The notes beneath the pieces were generated by a model. That model made no database searches, was not told where the DNA came from, and saw only the letters and a program-made list of their open reading frames with translations. 11,687 nt of DNA, taken from NCBI GenBank assembly GCA_035574455.1, contig DATLYT010000115.1, positions 1 through 11,687 of the forward strand, given 5' to 3'. Source of the stretch: DATLYT01 sp035574455. Its GTDB lineage: Bacteria; Bacteroidota; Ignavibacteria; UBA10030. Positions within the stretch are counted from its first letter, which is position 1. The number at the start of each line of letters is the position of its first letter. Made by a program: the position numbers and the translations under genes. This document shows, in pieces, positions 1 through 6,359 of this stretch.

Positions 1-1043
1 CCGCCGATCTGGTCGCACAGAATTTGCGCCACGAGCACATCCGCCTCGTCAAACGCATTGATTTTGCTATCCTCGATGTTAAGAACGCCCACAACAACGC
101 CATCAATCATGATCGGCGCCGCAAGCTCTGCACTTGTGTCCTGATAACTGTAGGCAAGATAGCGCGGTTCCTTCCGCACGTCGTTCGCAAGCAAATAGCG
201 CCCGTTGCTGGCTACCCACCCGATAACGCCCTGGCTGACGTGTTGTCGATAGCCCTTCGGGAGAAAGTCATGATACTCGCCGGCATCCGCTGCAAGCTCC
301 AATTCCTGAGCCTCGTGGTCCATCAGAAAAATCATCACCTCGAAGTAGTTGAATTGCTTTCGTATCGCCTGTGCCGCCGATTCGAGCATCTCATTCAACT
401 CAAGAGTGAATGTCAAATTCCGCGAGACGCGGTTGACAAGCTCGATCTGGTGAATGCGCTTCTCTGCCTTCTTGAGCACTTTTGTATTGCCGAGCGCCAG
501 AGCAACCTGCGTTCCAAGCAATTGTGCCAACCAGAGGTCGTTATCGGAGTATCGGTTCGGTTCGCGCGCACCGAAGCCCAAGACACCGAGCATCCGGTCA
601 TGTGTTTTCATCGGAGCGACGAGGATGGAGCGTACACCCTTGGCTTGAAGCGCTTTCTCCACAGCCGTAGAAGCAACGGGGATGGAGTTCATATCGACCG
701 TCAGAGCCATGCTGCGCTGCAGGACCCAGCCGGCAATTCCCTCTTTCACGGAGAACTGCGTCTCCGTCATCATCGGAGATTCTTCAGGCGCACAGAGACT
801 GTGGATTTCATACGATTTCTGGTCGTCGGTGAGCAGGCCGAGAAAGGCACACTCGCCAGGCATGACCCGCCGCGCTTCCTGGCCGAGAACCTGGATGATA
901 TCTTCCGGAGATTGCGCCGCGCCGATCCTTAACGTTAGTTCACTGAGCATGTTGATTCGTTTCCCTAATTCGTGAGCTTGGAGCATCCGCGTCCGAAGTT
1001 CATCGGACGATACCGAGCCGAACTGTTCAAATTCGTAGTCCAT
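1..1043 (-). CDS. Tandem GAF-domain sensor protein, C-terminus beyond window edge
   Basis: An open frame reads from ATG at 1043 to the left edge without a stop, giving the first 347 residues. An N-terminal helix (about residues 1-30) is followed by two GAF domains, roughly 30-170 and 190-345. Each carries the family's turn motif (GIAGWV at 102-107, GVIGWV at 272-277), and the second ends in the typical GVLNIEDSK strand (319-327). GAF domains bind small ligands or mediate dimerisation in signalling proteins. The output domain (histidine kinase, PP2C phosphatase, cyclase or none) lies outside the window, so the final function is unknown. No transmembrane segment or signal peptide is visible, which suggests a cytoplasmic protein. 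The gene follows purM by 59 bp on the same strand and could share its transcript. No Shine-Dalgarno sequence precedes the start, so ATG at 986 (residue 20) remains an alternative. Confidence 0.9.
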   Translation of the reverse strand, partial: MDYEFEQFGSVSSDELRTRMLQAHELGKRINMLSELTLRIGAAQSPEDIIQVLGQEARRVMPGECAFLGLLTDDQKSYEIHSLCAPEESPMMTETQFSVKEGIAGWVLQRSMALTVDMNSIPVASTAVEKALQAKGVRSILVAPMKTHDRMLGVLGFGAREPNRYSDNDLWLAQLLGTQVALALGNTKVLKKAEKRIHQIELVNRVSRNLTFTLELNEMLESAAQAIRKQFNYFEVMIFLMDHEAQELELAADAGEYHDFLPKGYRQHVSQGVIGWVASNGRYLLANDVRKEPRYLAYSYQDTSAELAAPIMIDGVVVGVLNIEDSKINAFDEADVLVAQILCDQIG

Positions 1044-1102
1044 ATGCGGTCTGCGTTTTTCTGTTCTGTGTTCTACGAAGTCATTGTCTGTGTCTCTCTC
1101 AT

Positions 1103-2110
1103 CTACATCGCCACCACTTCCCCTATTACCAACGGTCGTTCGCGTTTCTTCTTGAGTGCCGCCATTACTCGATCCGCCTCACGCGCGGCAACAATCAGAA
1201 TCAATCCAATGCCCAAGTTGAACGTCTTTCGCATCTCTTCTTCCGGCACGCCTCCAGCCTGTTGGATCAGCCGAAAGATCGGCGGCCGCTCCCACGCCTG
1301 CCAATCGATCTGCAGGCCGAGCTTTTTCGGAACGACGCGCATCGTATTCCCCACGATTCCGCCGCCGGTAATGTGAGAAAGTCCATGCACAGCGTTGCCG
1401 ATGGATGATTGGAGTAACGGATAGACGGATGAATAATAAGAGCGGTGGACGGCGAGCAGAGCTTCACCGAGAGTCGTGCCAAGGTCGGCAATGGTTTCCT
1501 GCAGCGAAAATCGTTCGAGCAGCACCGTGCGGGCGAGTGAGTAGCCGTTCGTGTGAAGACCGGTTGATGGAAGCCCGATCAGAACATCTCCCTTCTTGAC
1601 CGCTCGACCGTCGACGATTTTTTTTTCATCGACAACGCCGACGATCGTGCCGGCGAGGTCGTATTCACCGTTGGCATACATTCCCGGCATCTCCGCCGTT
1701 TCCCCGCCGATGAGCGCGCAGTCGTTTTCCTTACACGCCTTGACAAATCCGGAAATCACCTGCTCACCAACCTCTGGCGAGAGCTTGCCGGTCGCAAAAT
1801 AATCAAGAAAATAGAGCGGTTTTGCGCCGCAGACGAGGATGTCGTTCACGCAATGGTTGACGAGGTCTTGCCCGACCGTGTCGTGCCGGTCCATCGCAAA
1901 GGCGATCTTGAGCTTCGTGCCGACGCCATCGACGCTGGAGACGAGTACAGGACGTTTGTAGGAAGGAAAGGTTGCGCGGTAGAACGCGCCAAACATGCCG
2001 ATATCAGCGAGGACGTTGCTGTTGAAGGTGGAGCGAACTCGTTGCTTGATACGGCGAACGAGCTCATCACCCGCTTCGATGTCGACACCGGACTGTTTGT
2101 ACGTTGTCAT
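1103..2110 (-). CDS. purM: Phosphoribosylformylglycinamidine cyclo-ligase (AIR synthetase)
   Basis: PurM converts formylglycinamidine ribonucleotide plus ATP to aminoimidazole ribonucleotide, the fifth step of de novo purine synthesis, in the cytoplasm. The 335-residue product has the usual family length and its signatures in order: the N-terminal YKQSGVDI segment, the ATP-binding DGVGTK (61-66), the helix motif DLVNHCVNDILV, GGETAEMPG (135-143), GLHTNGYSLAR (184-194), and HITGGG (246-251) near the C-terminal domain. ATG at 2110 is preferred over an in-frame TTG at 2128, because the family begins close to this Met and the TTG would overlap the predicted -10 element. No Shine-Dalgarno sequence is visible. 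No other purine gene is adjacent. A GAF sensor gene follows 59 bp downstream, and the upstream neighbour is divergent. The protein appears intact. Confidence 0.97.
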   Translation of the reverse strand: MTTYKQSGVDIEAGDELVRRIKQRVRSTFNSNVLADIGMFGAFYRATFPSYKRPVLVSSVDGVGTKLKIAFAMDRHDTVGQDLVNHCVNDILVCGAKPLYFLDYFATGKLSPEVGEQVISGFVKACKENDCALIGGETAEMPGMYANGEYDLAGTIVGVVDEKKIVDGRAVKKGDVLIGLPSTGLHTNGYSLARTVLLERFSLQETIADLGTTLGEALLAVHRSYYSSVYPLLQSSIGNAVHGLSHITGGGIVGNTMRVVPKKLGLQIDWQAWERPPIFRLIQQAGGVPEEEMRKTFNLGIGLILIVAAREADRVMAALKKKRERPLVIGEVVAM

Positions 2111-2126
2111 GGGGAGGCTTCGGCAC

Positions 2127-2155
2127 AAGATACTTTTTTTTTATTGGTTGAACAA
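2127..2155 (-). promoter_or_regulatory. Candidate sigma70-type promoter for purM
   Basis: On the minus strand TTGTTC (2155-2150) is followed by a 17-bp spacer rich in A (nine consecutive) and then TATCTT (2132-2127). Transcription from it would start near 2120, only about ten bases before the purM ATG, so the message would be almost leaderless. This agrees with the lack of a Shine-Dalgarno sequence there. It is a match by eye. If the host uses Bacteroidota-type promoters (TTG near -33, TAnnTTTG near -7), the assignment could be wrong. Confidence 0.4.
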
Positions 2156-2228
2156 GGGAAATCATTTTCTCTCATAACATGCCAGAGCAGGCCACATCGC
2201 CAATGCGTGCAGATGATCGCGACACTCC

Positions 2229-2257
2229 TTGCATCACTCCCCACGCTTCGGTATATT
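2229..2257 (+). promoter_or_regulatory. Candidate sigma70-type promoter for the FAH-M23 unit
   Basis: TTGCAT (2229-2234), a 17-bp spacer and TATATT (2252-2257) form a good -35/-10 pair. The expected start near 2264 leaves a leader of about 15 bases before the ATG at 2279, with no Shine-Dalgarno sequence. Its position in the divergent spacer fits a promoter for the three-gene unit that follows. Confidence 0.4.
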
Positions 2258-2278
2258 GACGCATTATCAGCTCAACCT

Positions 2279-2950
2279 ATGCGCACTGTTGAACTCGAAG
2301 GTACTCCGGAACCCATCGTCGTCGGAAAAATCATCTGCATCGGACGCAACTACGCCGAACATGCCAGAGAGATGAACTCCGATCTCCCGACAACTCCCGT
2401 CTTCTTCCTGAAGCCACCCACGGCGCTTGTGGCCAACGGCGGCGCCATTGTCATTCCCTCGATTTCTCACGATGTTCACCACGAAGTCGAAATGACGGTG
2501 CTGATCGGCAAGGACGGAAACAACATCCCGAAAGAATCCGCTCTCCACTACGTAGCAGGCTACGGGGTGGGTCTTGATATGACGCTGCGCGACGTGCAGA
2601 GCGAGGCGAAGAAGAAGGGCTTGCCCTGGACGCTCGCAAAAGGATTCGATACCTCGGCGCCGGTCTCGCGGTTTGTGCCGGCGAGCAAAGTCCCCAATCC
2701 CCAGGCCGCGGAAGTGGTTCTTACCGTGAACGGCAATGTGCGGCAACATGGAAAAACGCACGACCTGATTTTCTCTGTGCAGGATTTGCTTGCTTACATC
2801 TCCCAGTTTATCACGCTCGAGCGCGGGGACATCATCTTCACGGGCACACCGGAAGGCGTCGCTCAGGTGCGAGCCGGCGACAGGCTCGAAGCGGCGCTCA
2901 AGAATCACGCAGGCCAGACGCTGACCTCGCTCACGGTCACGGTGAAGTAG
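2279..2950 (+). CDS. Fumarylacetoacetate hydrolase family protein, acylpyruvase/FAHD1-like
   Basis: This 223-residue protein belongs to the FAH family and closely follows the acylpyruvase (YcgM/FAHD1) pattern. Those enzymes are metal-dependent and cleave C-C bonds in acylpyruvates or related beta-keto acids, some also decarboxylating oxaloacetate. Visible motifs are GRNYAEH (22-28), the FLKPP loop (43-47), and the metal triad E69 and E71 (in HHEVE) with D100 (in GLDMTLRD); the triad spacing matches FAHD1. They are followed by KKKGLPWTLAKGFD and, near the C-terminus, GDIIFTGTPEGV. The frame is open far upstream to 1853, but that part lies antisense to purM and has no family similarity. The ATG at 2279 gives the usual length of about 220 residues and sits just after a candidate promoter. 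The stop lies 3 bp before the next gene, so the two are probably co-transcribed. The exact substrate cannot be read from the sequence. Confidence 0.92.
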   Translation: MRTVELEGTPEPIVVGKIICIGRNYAEHAREMNSDLPTTPVFFLKPPTALVANGGAIVIPSISHDVHHEVEMTVLIGKDGNNIPKESALHYVAGYGVGLDMTLRDVQSEAKKKGLPWTLAKGFDTSAPVSRFVPASKVPNPQAAEVVLTVNGNVRQHGKTHDLIFSVQDLLAYISQFITLERGDIIFTGTPEGVAQVRAGDRLEAALKNHAGQTLTSLTVTVK

Positions 2951-2953
2951 CGT

Positions 2954-3340
2954 ATGAGCTGGTTCAACAGGATGAAGCAGTTCATCAGCAATTACCGGAC
3001 TGCTCTTGCGGCGTGGCTTTTCATTGTGGTGCTGGTTCAGGTGGGATTGATGTATGGTGTGGATAAAAGCGTCCTCGCGCTGATTGCGCTGATTGTCGGG
3101 TTCGCGGGAGAAGCGTTTGGAGCATTGCTCGCGTGGATTGCTCTGGTCCCATTCATCGGACCGATTGCGGCGAAGGCGCTGTCGCTTCCGTTCATCTGGC
3201 TGCTCAACGGCGTGGGATATCTTGCCACTATTGTCGCCATCAAACGCGGCTACCCGAAAGAAGTACTCAACTATCGCGTGCTCACGATTACCTTGCTTGT
3301 AGGCATTACGATTGGTTATATTCTTGGTAAATTGATTTGA
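2954..3340 (+). CDS. Small four-helix membrane protein of unknown function
   Basis: The product is a 128-residue hydrophobic protein that I do not recognise. After a short positively charged N-terminus (two Lys/Arg clusters before residue 16), hydrophobic stretches at about 17-34, 38-66, 74-96 and 108-127 predict four membrane helices, possibly with a re-entrant segment around the VPFIGPIAAKA region (65-75). A short basic loop, KRGYPKE (97-103), lies before the last helix. It starts 3 bp after the FAH-family gene and ends 15 bp before the M23 gene, so translation is likely coupled and the three genes probably form one transcript. No catalytic motif is visible. The dense packing and the absence of a comparable reading frame on the other strand support it as a real gene. 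Its connection to either neighbour's function is open. Confidence 0.8.
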   Translation: MSWFNRMKQFISNYRTALAAWLFIVVLVQVGLMYGVDKSVLALIALIVGFAGEAFGALLAWIALVPFIGPIAAKALSLPFIWLLNGVGYLATIVAIKRGYPKEVLNYRVLTITLLVGITIGYILGKLI

Positions 3341-3355
3341 ACAACACGGAGTGAG

Positions 3356-5695
3356 ATGGTTCTCCACAGCACGGTGACGTTGCTACTGTTTCTGAGCCTT
3401 TTTCTGGCTCCACGCTCGCCTTCTCCCTCCATCTCTTCTCCACTCCCCAACGCGGACGACCTTCCAACATCGGACGACAAACTCTCGGAAATCTACGCTC
3501 CGTTCGACTCGATCCGTACCGACCTCGAAGACTATGCCTGGCCGACTGAGGCGAGCACCGTTCTGACCTCCGGCTTTGCCGAATTTCGCAACACCCACTT
3601 CCACGCGGGAATCGATATTTCAACTTGGAACCGGACAGGTTACAAGGTCTTTGCCGCGCGCGACGGTTACATTGCCCGCATTCGTATCTCGCCGTACGGG
3701 TACGGGAAGATGCTGTACGTCCGCCACGCCGACGGTTATTACACCACGTACGCCCATTTGCAGCGTTTCAACGACTCCATCGACGAGTATGCGCGGGTCT
3801 GGCAATACAAGAACGGTCGCTATACACTCGACCTCGAATTACCGCCGAATGAAATTCCCGTACGCAAGGGAGACGTCATCGCGTACTCGGGCGACACGGG
3901 CATCGGTTCGCCCCATCTGCACTTCGAAATTCGCGACGAGCGGCTCAACCCCGTGAACCCCTTCCTCGTTCCACTCTTCGCCGAGCTGGTCGAGGACACC
4001 ACACCGCCGGAGTTCCAAGAGATCGTCTTCACACCACTGCACTACTCGGCAATCGTACAGGGCGACCATCGACCTTGGATCGCCCGTGTCAAACGACAGG
4101 CCCGCCAGACAACAGTCGGGCTGGCCCGCCAGACCGCAGTCGGGCAGGCCCGCAATCAATACCAGCTGGAGGATGTCGCGCATCTGACGGGACCTATCGG
4201 CATCGGTGTGAAAGCGTTTGACCGCGCGAATCATTCGTACCACCGTAACAGCATCCGGACGTTCGAGCTTTATGTCGATTCGCTCCTGCTTTACACGGCT
4301 CGTCTCGACCGCTTTCCCGCCGATGAATCGAAACAGATCGCTCTGTACTATGACTGGGGTCTGCTGCAACGCGGGAAGGGACGATTCCAGAAATTGTACA
4401 TCGAGCCGGGGAACCGCTTGCCGGTGTACGATCGGTTGCCGGAAGGGTCCGGTATTCTCCAACCATCGCTCTTTGCGGAGGGAATGCACACGCTCCGCAT
4501 CATCGCCACAGACGGGCGCGGACATTCGTCGGAGCTTCGCGGAACCATTGTGCTGAATCACCCGCCCGCATTTGATCTCACGACAGTCGACAAGACGCTT
4601 TACCTTAAACCTGCCAGTACTTCAACAATTGAAGCCATACGACTTTCTTGGCAACACGGGAAGAGCTGGGTAACCCAACGGCTTCCGCTGACGGCACTGA
4701 CCTCAACGGAACACGGTTACCTGCTGCCAACGAAGTCAGCGACTCCTGCTATTCTTCGCATCGAAGCGGAGAATCGTTTCGGCACAACTTCCGCGCCACA
4801 CTTCGTCGTACCAGGTACAGCCCGAAGAAATCGAGTCTCACTGACTATCAAGGAAGAATTTTATCGCGATTATGTTTACTTGACGATCACTGCACCGTCG
4901 GCATTTCTCCAAAAGCCGCGGGTCATGGTAGGTTCGCAACAACAACCTCTTTCCGCTCTGGCGAAAGACCCCCGTACGTACATTGCCACCGTTCCGCTTC
5001 AGGCGGTAAACAACAATGTTCTGCTCATTTCGATCGAGGGTGAAACAGCGGGCGGGATTGCTGAGGAGCGTCTTGAAATCCCGATTTACCCGATCACACC
5101 AGAGCGCGGTGGGACCATCTCGGTGAACGATGAACTGACCGTGTACTTCCCGCCCGACGCCGTCTATCAGCCAGTCTTCATCCGTGTCGCGCGAACCAAC
5201 AACGGCTACACGCTCCTCCCCTCGGACATTGTCCTGAACAAAGGAGCTACGGCTGAATATTACCTCACCGATGCATCCCGCGAGAGATTAGGAGTATTCA
5301 TTGCAGAAGGGTCGGGGTGGAGACTCGCCGCGCACGACCCAACGGGAATCAGTCGGACGCTGACCGGCCGATTCACCAGACAGCTCGGCGGCGTTGCCCT
5401 GTTCCACGATTACTCCGCGCCCTCGATTTCCCGCTTCACATCGAGCTATCGTCGCGGCCGTTTGTCGTTCTCATTCAGGTTAAGCGATACGGGATCGGGC
5501 ATCGATTACGACCGCACGCGTCTGACAATCAACGGTGAACTTCTCATTGCCGAGTACGATCCTTACCGTCACCATGTGAAGTTCGACGAGCGTCGCGACC
5601 TTCCTGCCGGCACCTATCACCTCGTCATCGAAGCCTTCGACCGGATGGGCAACCGTTCCCTCAGTAAGCACAGGGTCAGCGTTCCTTCTCGCTGA
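3356..5695 (+). CDS. Secreted M23-family metallopeptidase with Ig-like C-terminal region
   Basis: M23 (LytM/lysostaphin-type) zinc peptidases cleave peptidoglycan cross-links or act as cell-envelope regulators. The 779-residue product starts with a hydrophobic signal peptide (about 5-20). The catalytic domain covers about 65-205 and has complete zinc ligands: H83 and D87 in HFHAGID, and H189 in PHLHFEI with H187 as the further catalytic histidine; YAHL (132-135) is also present. Enzymatic activity is therefore plausible. The long remainder has no catalytic motif and looks like beta-rich, Ig-like or fibronectin-like domains. The last about 100 residues include a DTGSGID segment typical of such extensions, so it may bind wall or surface components. 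GGAG at 3348-3351 is a weak ribosome binding site. An eight-residue tandem repeat (248-266) interrupts the linker after the peptidase domain. The gene closes the FAH-membrane protein-M23 unit and is followed by an intrinsic terminator. Confidence 0.9.
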   Translation: MVLHSTVTLLLFLSLFLAPRSPSPSISSPLPNADDLPTSDDKLSEIYAPFDSIRTDLEDYAWPTEASTVLTSGFAEFRNTHFHAGIDISTWNRTGYKVFAARDGYIARIRISPYGYGKMLYVRHADGYYTTYAHLQRFNDSIDEYARVWQYKNGRYTLDLELPPNEIPVRKGDVIAYSGDTGIGSPHLHFEIRDERLNPVNPFLVPLFAELVEDTTPPEFQEIVFTPLHYSAIVQGDHRPWIARVKRQARQTTVGLARQTAVGQARNQYQLEDVAHLTGPIGIGVKAFDRANHSYHRNSIRTFELYVDSLLLYTARLDRFPADESKQIALYYDWGLLQRGKGRFQKLYIEPGNRLPVYDRLPEGSGILQPSLFAEGMHTLRIIATDGRGHSSELRGTIVLNHPPAFDLTTVDKTLYLKPASTSTIEAIRLSWQHGKSWVTQRLPLTALTSTEHGYLLPTKSATPAILRIEAENRFGTTSAPHFVVPGTARRNRVSLTIKEEFYRDYVYLTITAPSAFLQKPRVMVGSQQQPLSALAKDPRTYIATVPLQAVNNNVLLISIEGETAGGIAEERLEIPIYPITPERGGTISVNDELTVYFPPDAVYQPVFIRVARTNNGYTLLPSDIVLNKGATAEYYLTDASRERLGVFIAEGSGWRLAAHDPTGISRTLTGRFTRQLGGVALFHDYSAPSISRFTSSYRRGRLSFSFRLSDTGSGIDYDRTRLTINGELLIAEYDPYRHHVKFDERRDLPAGTYHLVIEAFDRMGNRSLSKHRVSVPSR
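4097..4153 (+). repeat. In-frame tandem repeat of a GC-rich palindromic element inside the M23 gene
   Basis: Two 24-bp units (4099-4122 and 4123-4146) differ at three positions, and a third partial unit, GGCCCGC (4147-4153), follows. Each full unit starts GGCCCGCCAGAC and ends AGTCGGGC followed by one variable base. The block is bounded by the same nine bases, CAGGCCCGC, at 4097-4105 and 4145-4153. It keeps the frame and encodes the repeat QARQTTVG / LARQTAVG / QAR (residues 248-266). Its reverse complement closely matches an intergenic element at 11317-11345. Confidence 0.85.
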
Positions 5696-5732
5696 CACAT
5701 TGATTTCCGTCAAGATTTTTCGTTAATTCATC

Positions 5733-5761
5733 AGGGTAGCCGCAGTGCTACCTTTTTCTTT
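5733..5761 (+). terminator. Intrinsic terminator after the M23 gene
   Basis: The stem GGTAGC (5735-5740) pairs with GCTACC (5747-5752) around a six-base loop and can extend by A-T and G-T pairs. It is followed directly by TTTTTCTTT (5753-5761). It lies 40 bp after the M23 stop and is the only textbook rho-independent terminator in the window. It should end the FAH-membrane protein-M23 transcript. Confidence 0.85.
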
Positions 5762-5848
5762 AATTGATGCCGATTCCACAGCGACCCGCGTCTGCTTGCC
5801 GAAGTGTTCAACAGGCGGGGATTTCGCTGATCATCTTTCGAGTATGAG

Positions 5849-5957
5849 TAACTGATGTTACGCACGGATGGATATGTCGCCCCTGACGGGGCTTCAATCT
5901 ACCGTGTACTTGCTCTACCAACATCTCGTCCCTACGGGACGATGAGGTTGGGTGATC
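5849..5957. repeat. Two-hairpin intergenic repeat
   Basis: A stretch beginning near GATGTTACGCACGG contains two short perfect hairpins: GCCCC/GGGGC around TGAC (5879-5892) and CGTCCC/GGGACG around TAC (5927-5941). They are joined by an AT-richer segment containing CTACCAACAT. From general knowledge, intergenic repeats with this 'CGCCCCTGACGGGGC ... CTACCAACAT.TCGTCCCTACGGGAC' arrangement recur in many Bacteroidota and related genomes, but only one copy is present here. The exact ends are a guess. No coding frame of note crosses it. Confidence 0.5.
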
Positions 5958-5972
5958 CTTGCCGAGTCTCGA

Positions 5973-6014
5973 GCACTCCGGAGCCAGCCCGCTACGCGTT
6001 CTGGCGGGGAGTGC
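5973..6014. repeat. GC-rich imperfect palindrome (42 bp)
   Basis: The outer arms GCACT (5973-5977) and AGTGC (6010-6014), extended by CC/GG, enclose an inner stem CCCGC (5988-5992) / GCGGG (6004-6008). The ten-base ends of the core, GCCAGCCCGC (5983-5992) and CTGGCGGGGA (6001-6010), occur identically at 11304-11313 and 11349-11358, where the interior is longer. It is therefore a member of the same repeat family. Confidence 0.6.
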
Positions 6015-6033
6015 AATTTTGGTAGCTTTGAGA

Positions 6034-6176
6034 CTTCTGAACAATGAAATGGGAATGTCATTCTGAGGAGCGTAGCGACGAAGAATCTGCCTTTTGACTC
6101 TATTAATATGTCAACGAGATTCTTCGTCCGCCAGAGGCGGACTCAGAATGACAAGAGACTTGGAATTTTTCAGAAG
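6034..6176. repeat. MITE-like palindromic element with three nested inverted-repeat pairs
   Basis: Three perfect inverted-repeat pairs are nested about one centre: CTTCTGAA (6034-6041) with TTCAGAAG (6169-6176); TGTCATTCTGAG (6056-6067) with CTCAGAATGACA (6142-6153); and CGAAGAATCT (6079-6088) with AGATTCTTCG (6117-6126). The arms are spaced almost symmetrically. The right arm carries a small palindrome, TCCGCCAGAGGCGGA (6127-6141), where the left has GAGCGTAGCGA (6068-6078). The middle is AT-rich. Repeats with TGTCATTCTGAG...GAAGAATCT arms are, from general knowledge, common between genes in several bacterial phyla. No transposase is encoded here. Confidence 0.75.
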
Positions 6177-6222
6177 CCTCCGCTTTAGAAGAAAAAACAA
6201 TCATCGAACCCCGTAGGCCTTG

Positions 6223-6236
6223 CCCGCTCAGGCGGG
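6223..6236. repeat. Small GC-rich hairpin
   Basis: The perfect 5-bp stem CCCGC (6223-6227) / GCGGG (6232-6236) with loop TCAG is preceded by GGCCTTG. The string GCCTTGCCCGCTCAGGCGGG resembles the ends of the element at 11317-11345 (GCCTGCCCG...TCAGGCGGGC), so it may be a shorter relative. No T-tract follows, so it is not a terminator. The rest of 6237-6321 shows nothing I can identify. Confidence 0.45.
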
Positions 6237-6321
6237 GGTGAAATTTGCTTCTTCACCTTGTCCTGCGTAAGATCAGTGAGTAATCAATGCTTCAAGCCTG
6301 TACGGCATCACGTCGAACGCT

Positions 6322-6359
6322 CGAATCCGTGAAACCTGTGCGAATCTGTGAACTTTGCA
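6322..6359 (+). repeat. 19-bp-period direct repeat touching the valS start
   Basis: CGAATCCGTGA (6322-6332) recurs as CGAATCTGTGA (6341-6351), matching 10 of 11 bases at a period of 19. AACCTGTG lies between them. The second unit ends right before the valS ATG at 6360. No Shine-Dalgarno sequence is present. 'ATCCGTG/ATCTGTG' strings are, from general knowledge, a recurring theme in intergenic DNA of related genomes, so this may be repeat DNA that has come to serve as the valS leader. Confidence 0.5.

Noticed and set aside
24..932. 302-residue plus-strand open frame
   Set aside because: It is antisense to the GAF-domain gene, whose minus-strand translation has clear domain motifs; the plus-strand product shows none.
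1853..2278. 142-residue N-terminal extension of the FAH-family protein
   Set aside because: It lies mostly antisense to purM, crosses both candidate promoters and has no family similarity; the ATG at 2279 gives the normal family length.
2267..3367. 366-residue minus-strand open frame
   Set aside because: It is the shadow of the FAH and membrane-protein genes, with a composition rich in His, Arg and Asp that is typical of antisense frames.
3839..4561. 240-residue minus-strand open frame
   Set aside because: It lies within the M23 gene on the opposite strand, without recognisable motifs or a ribosome binding site.
6153..6359. T-box or other tRNA-sensing leader for valS
   Set aside because: No T-box core sequence or terminator/antiterminator pair is visible upstream of valS.
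5733..6359. CRISPR array or tRNA gene in the repeat-rich spacer
   Set aside because: The repeats are inverted and of different kinds, with no regular repeat-spacer pattern; no cloverleaf with a TTCGA-type T-loop and matching acceptor stem was found.
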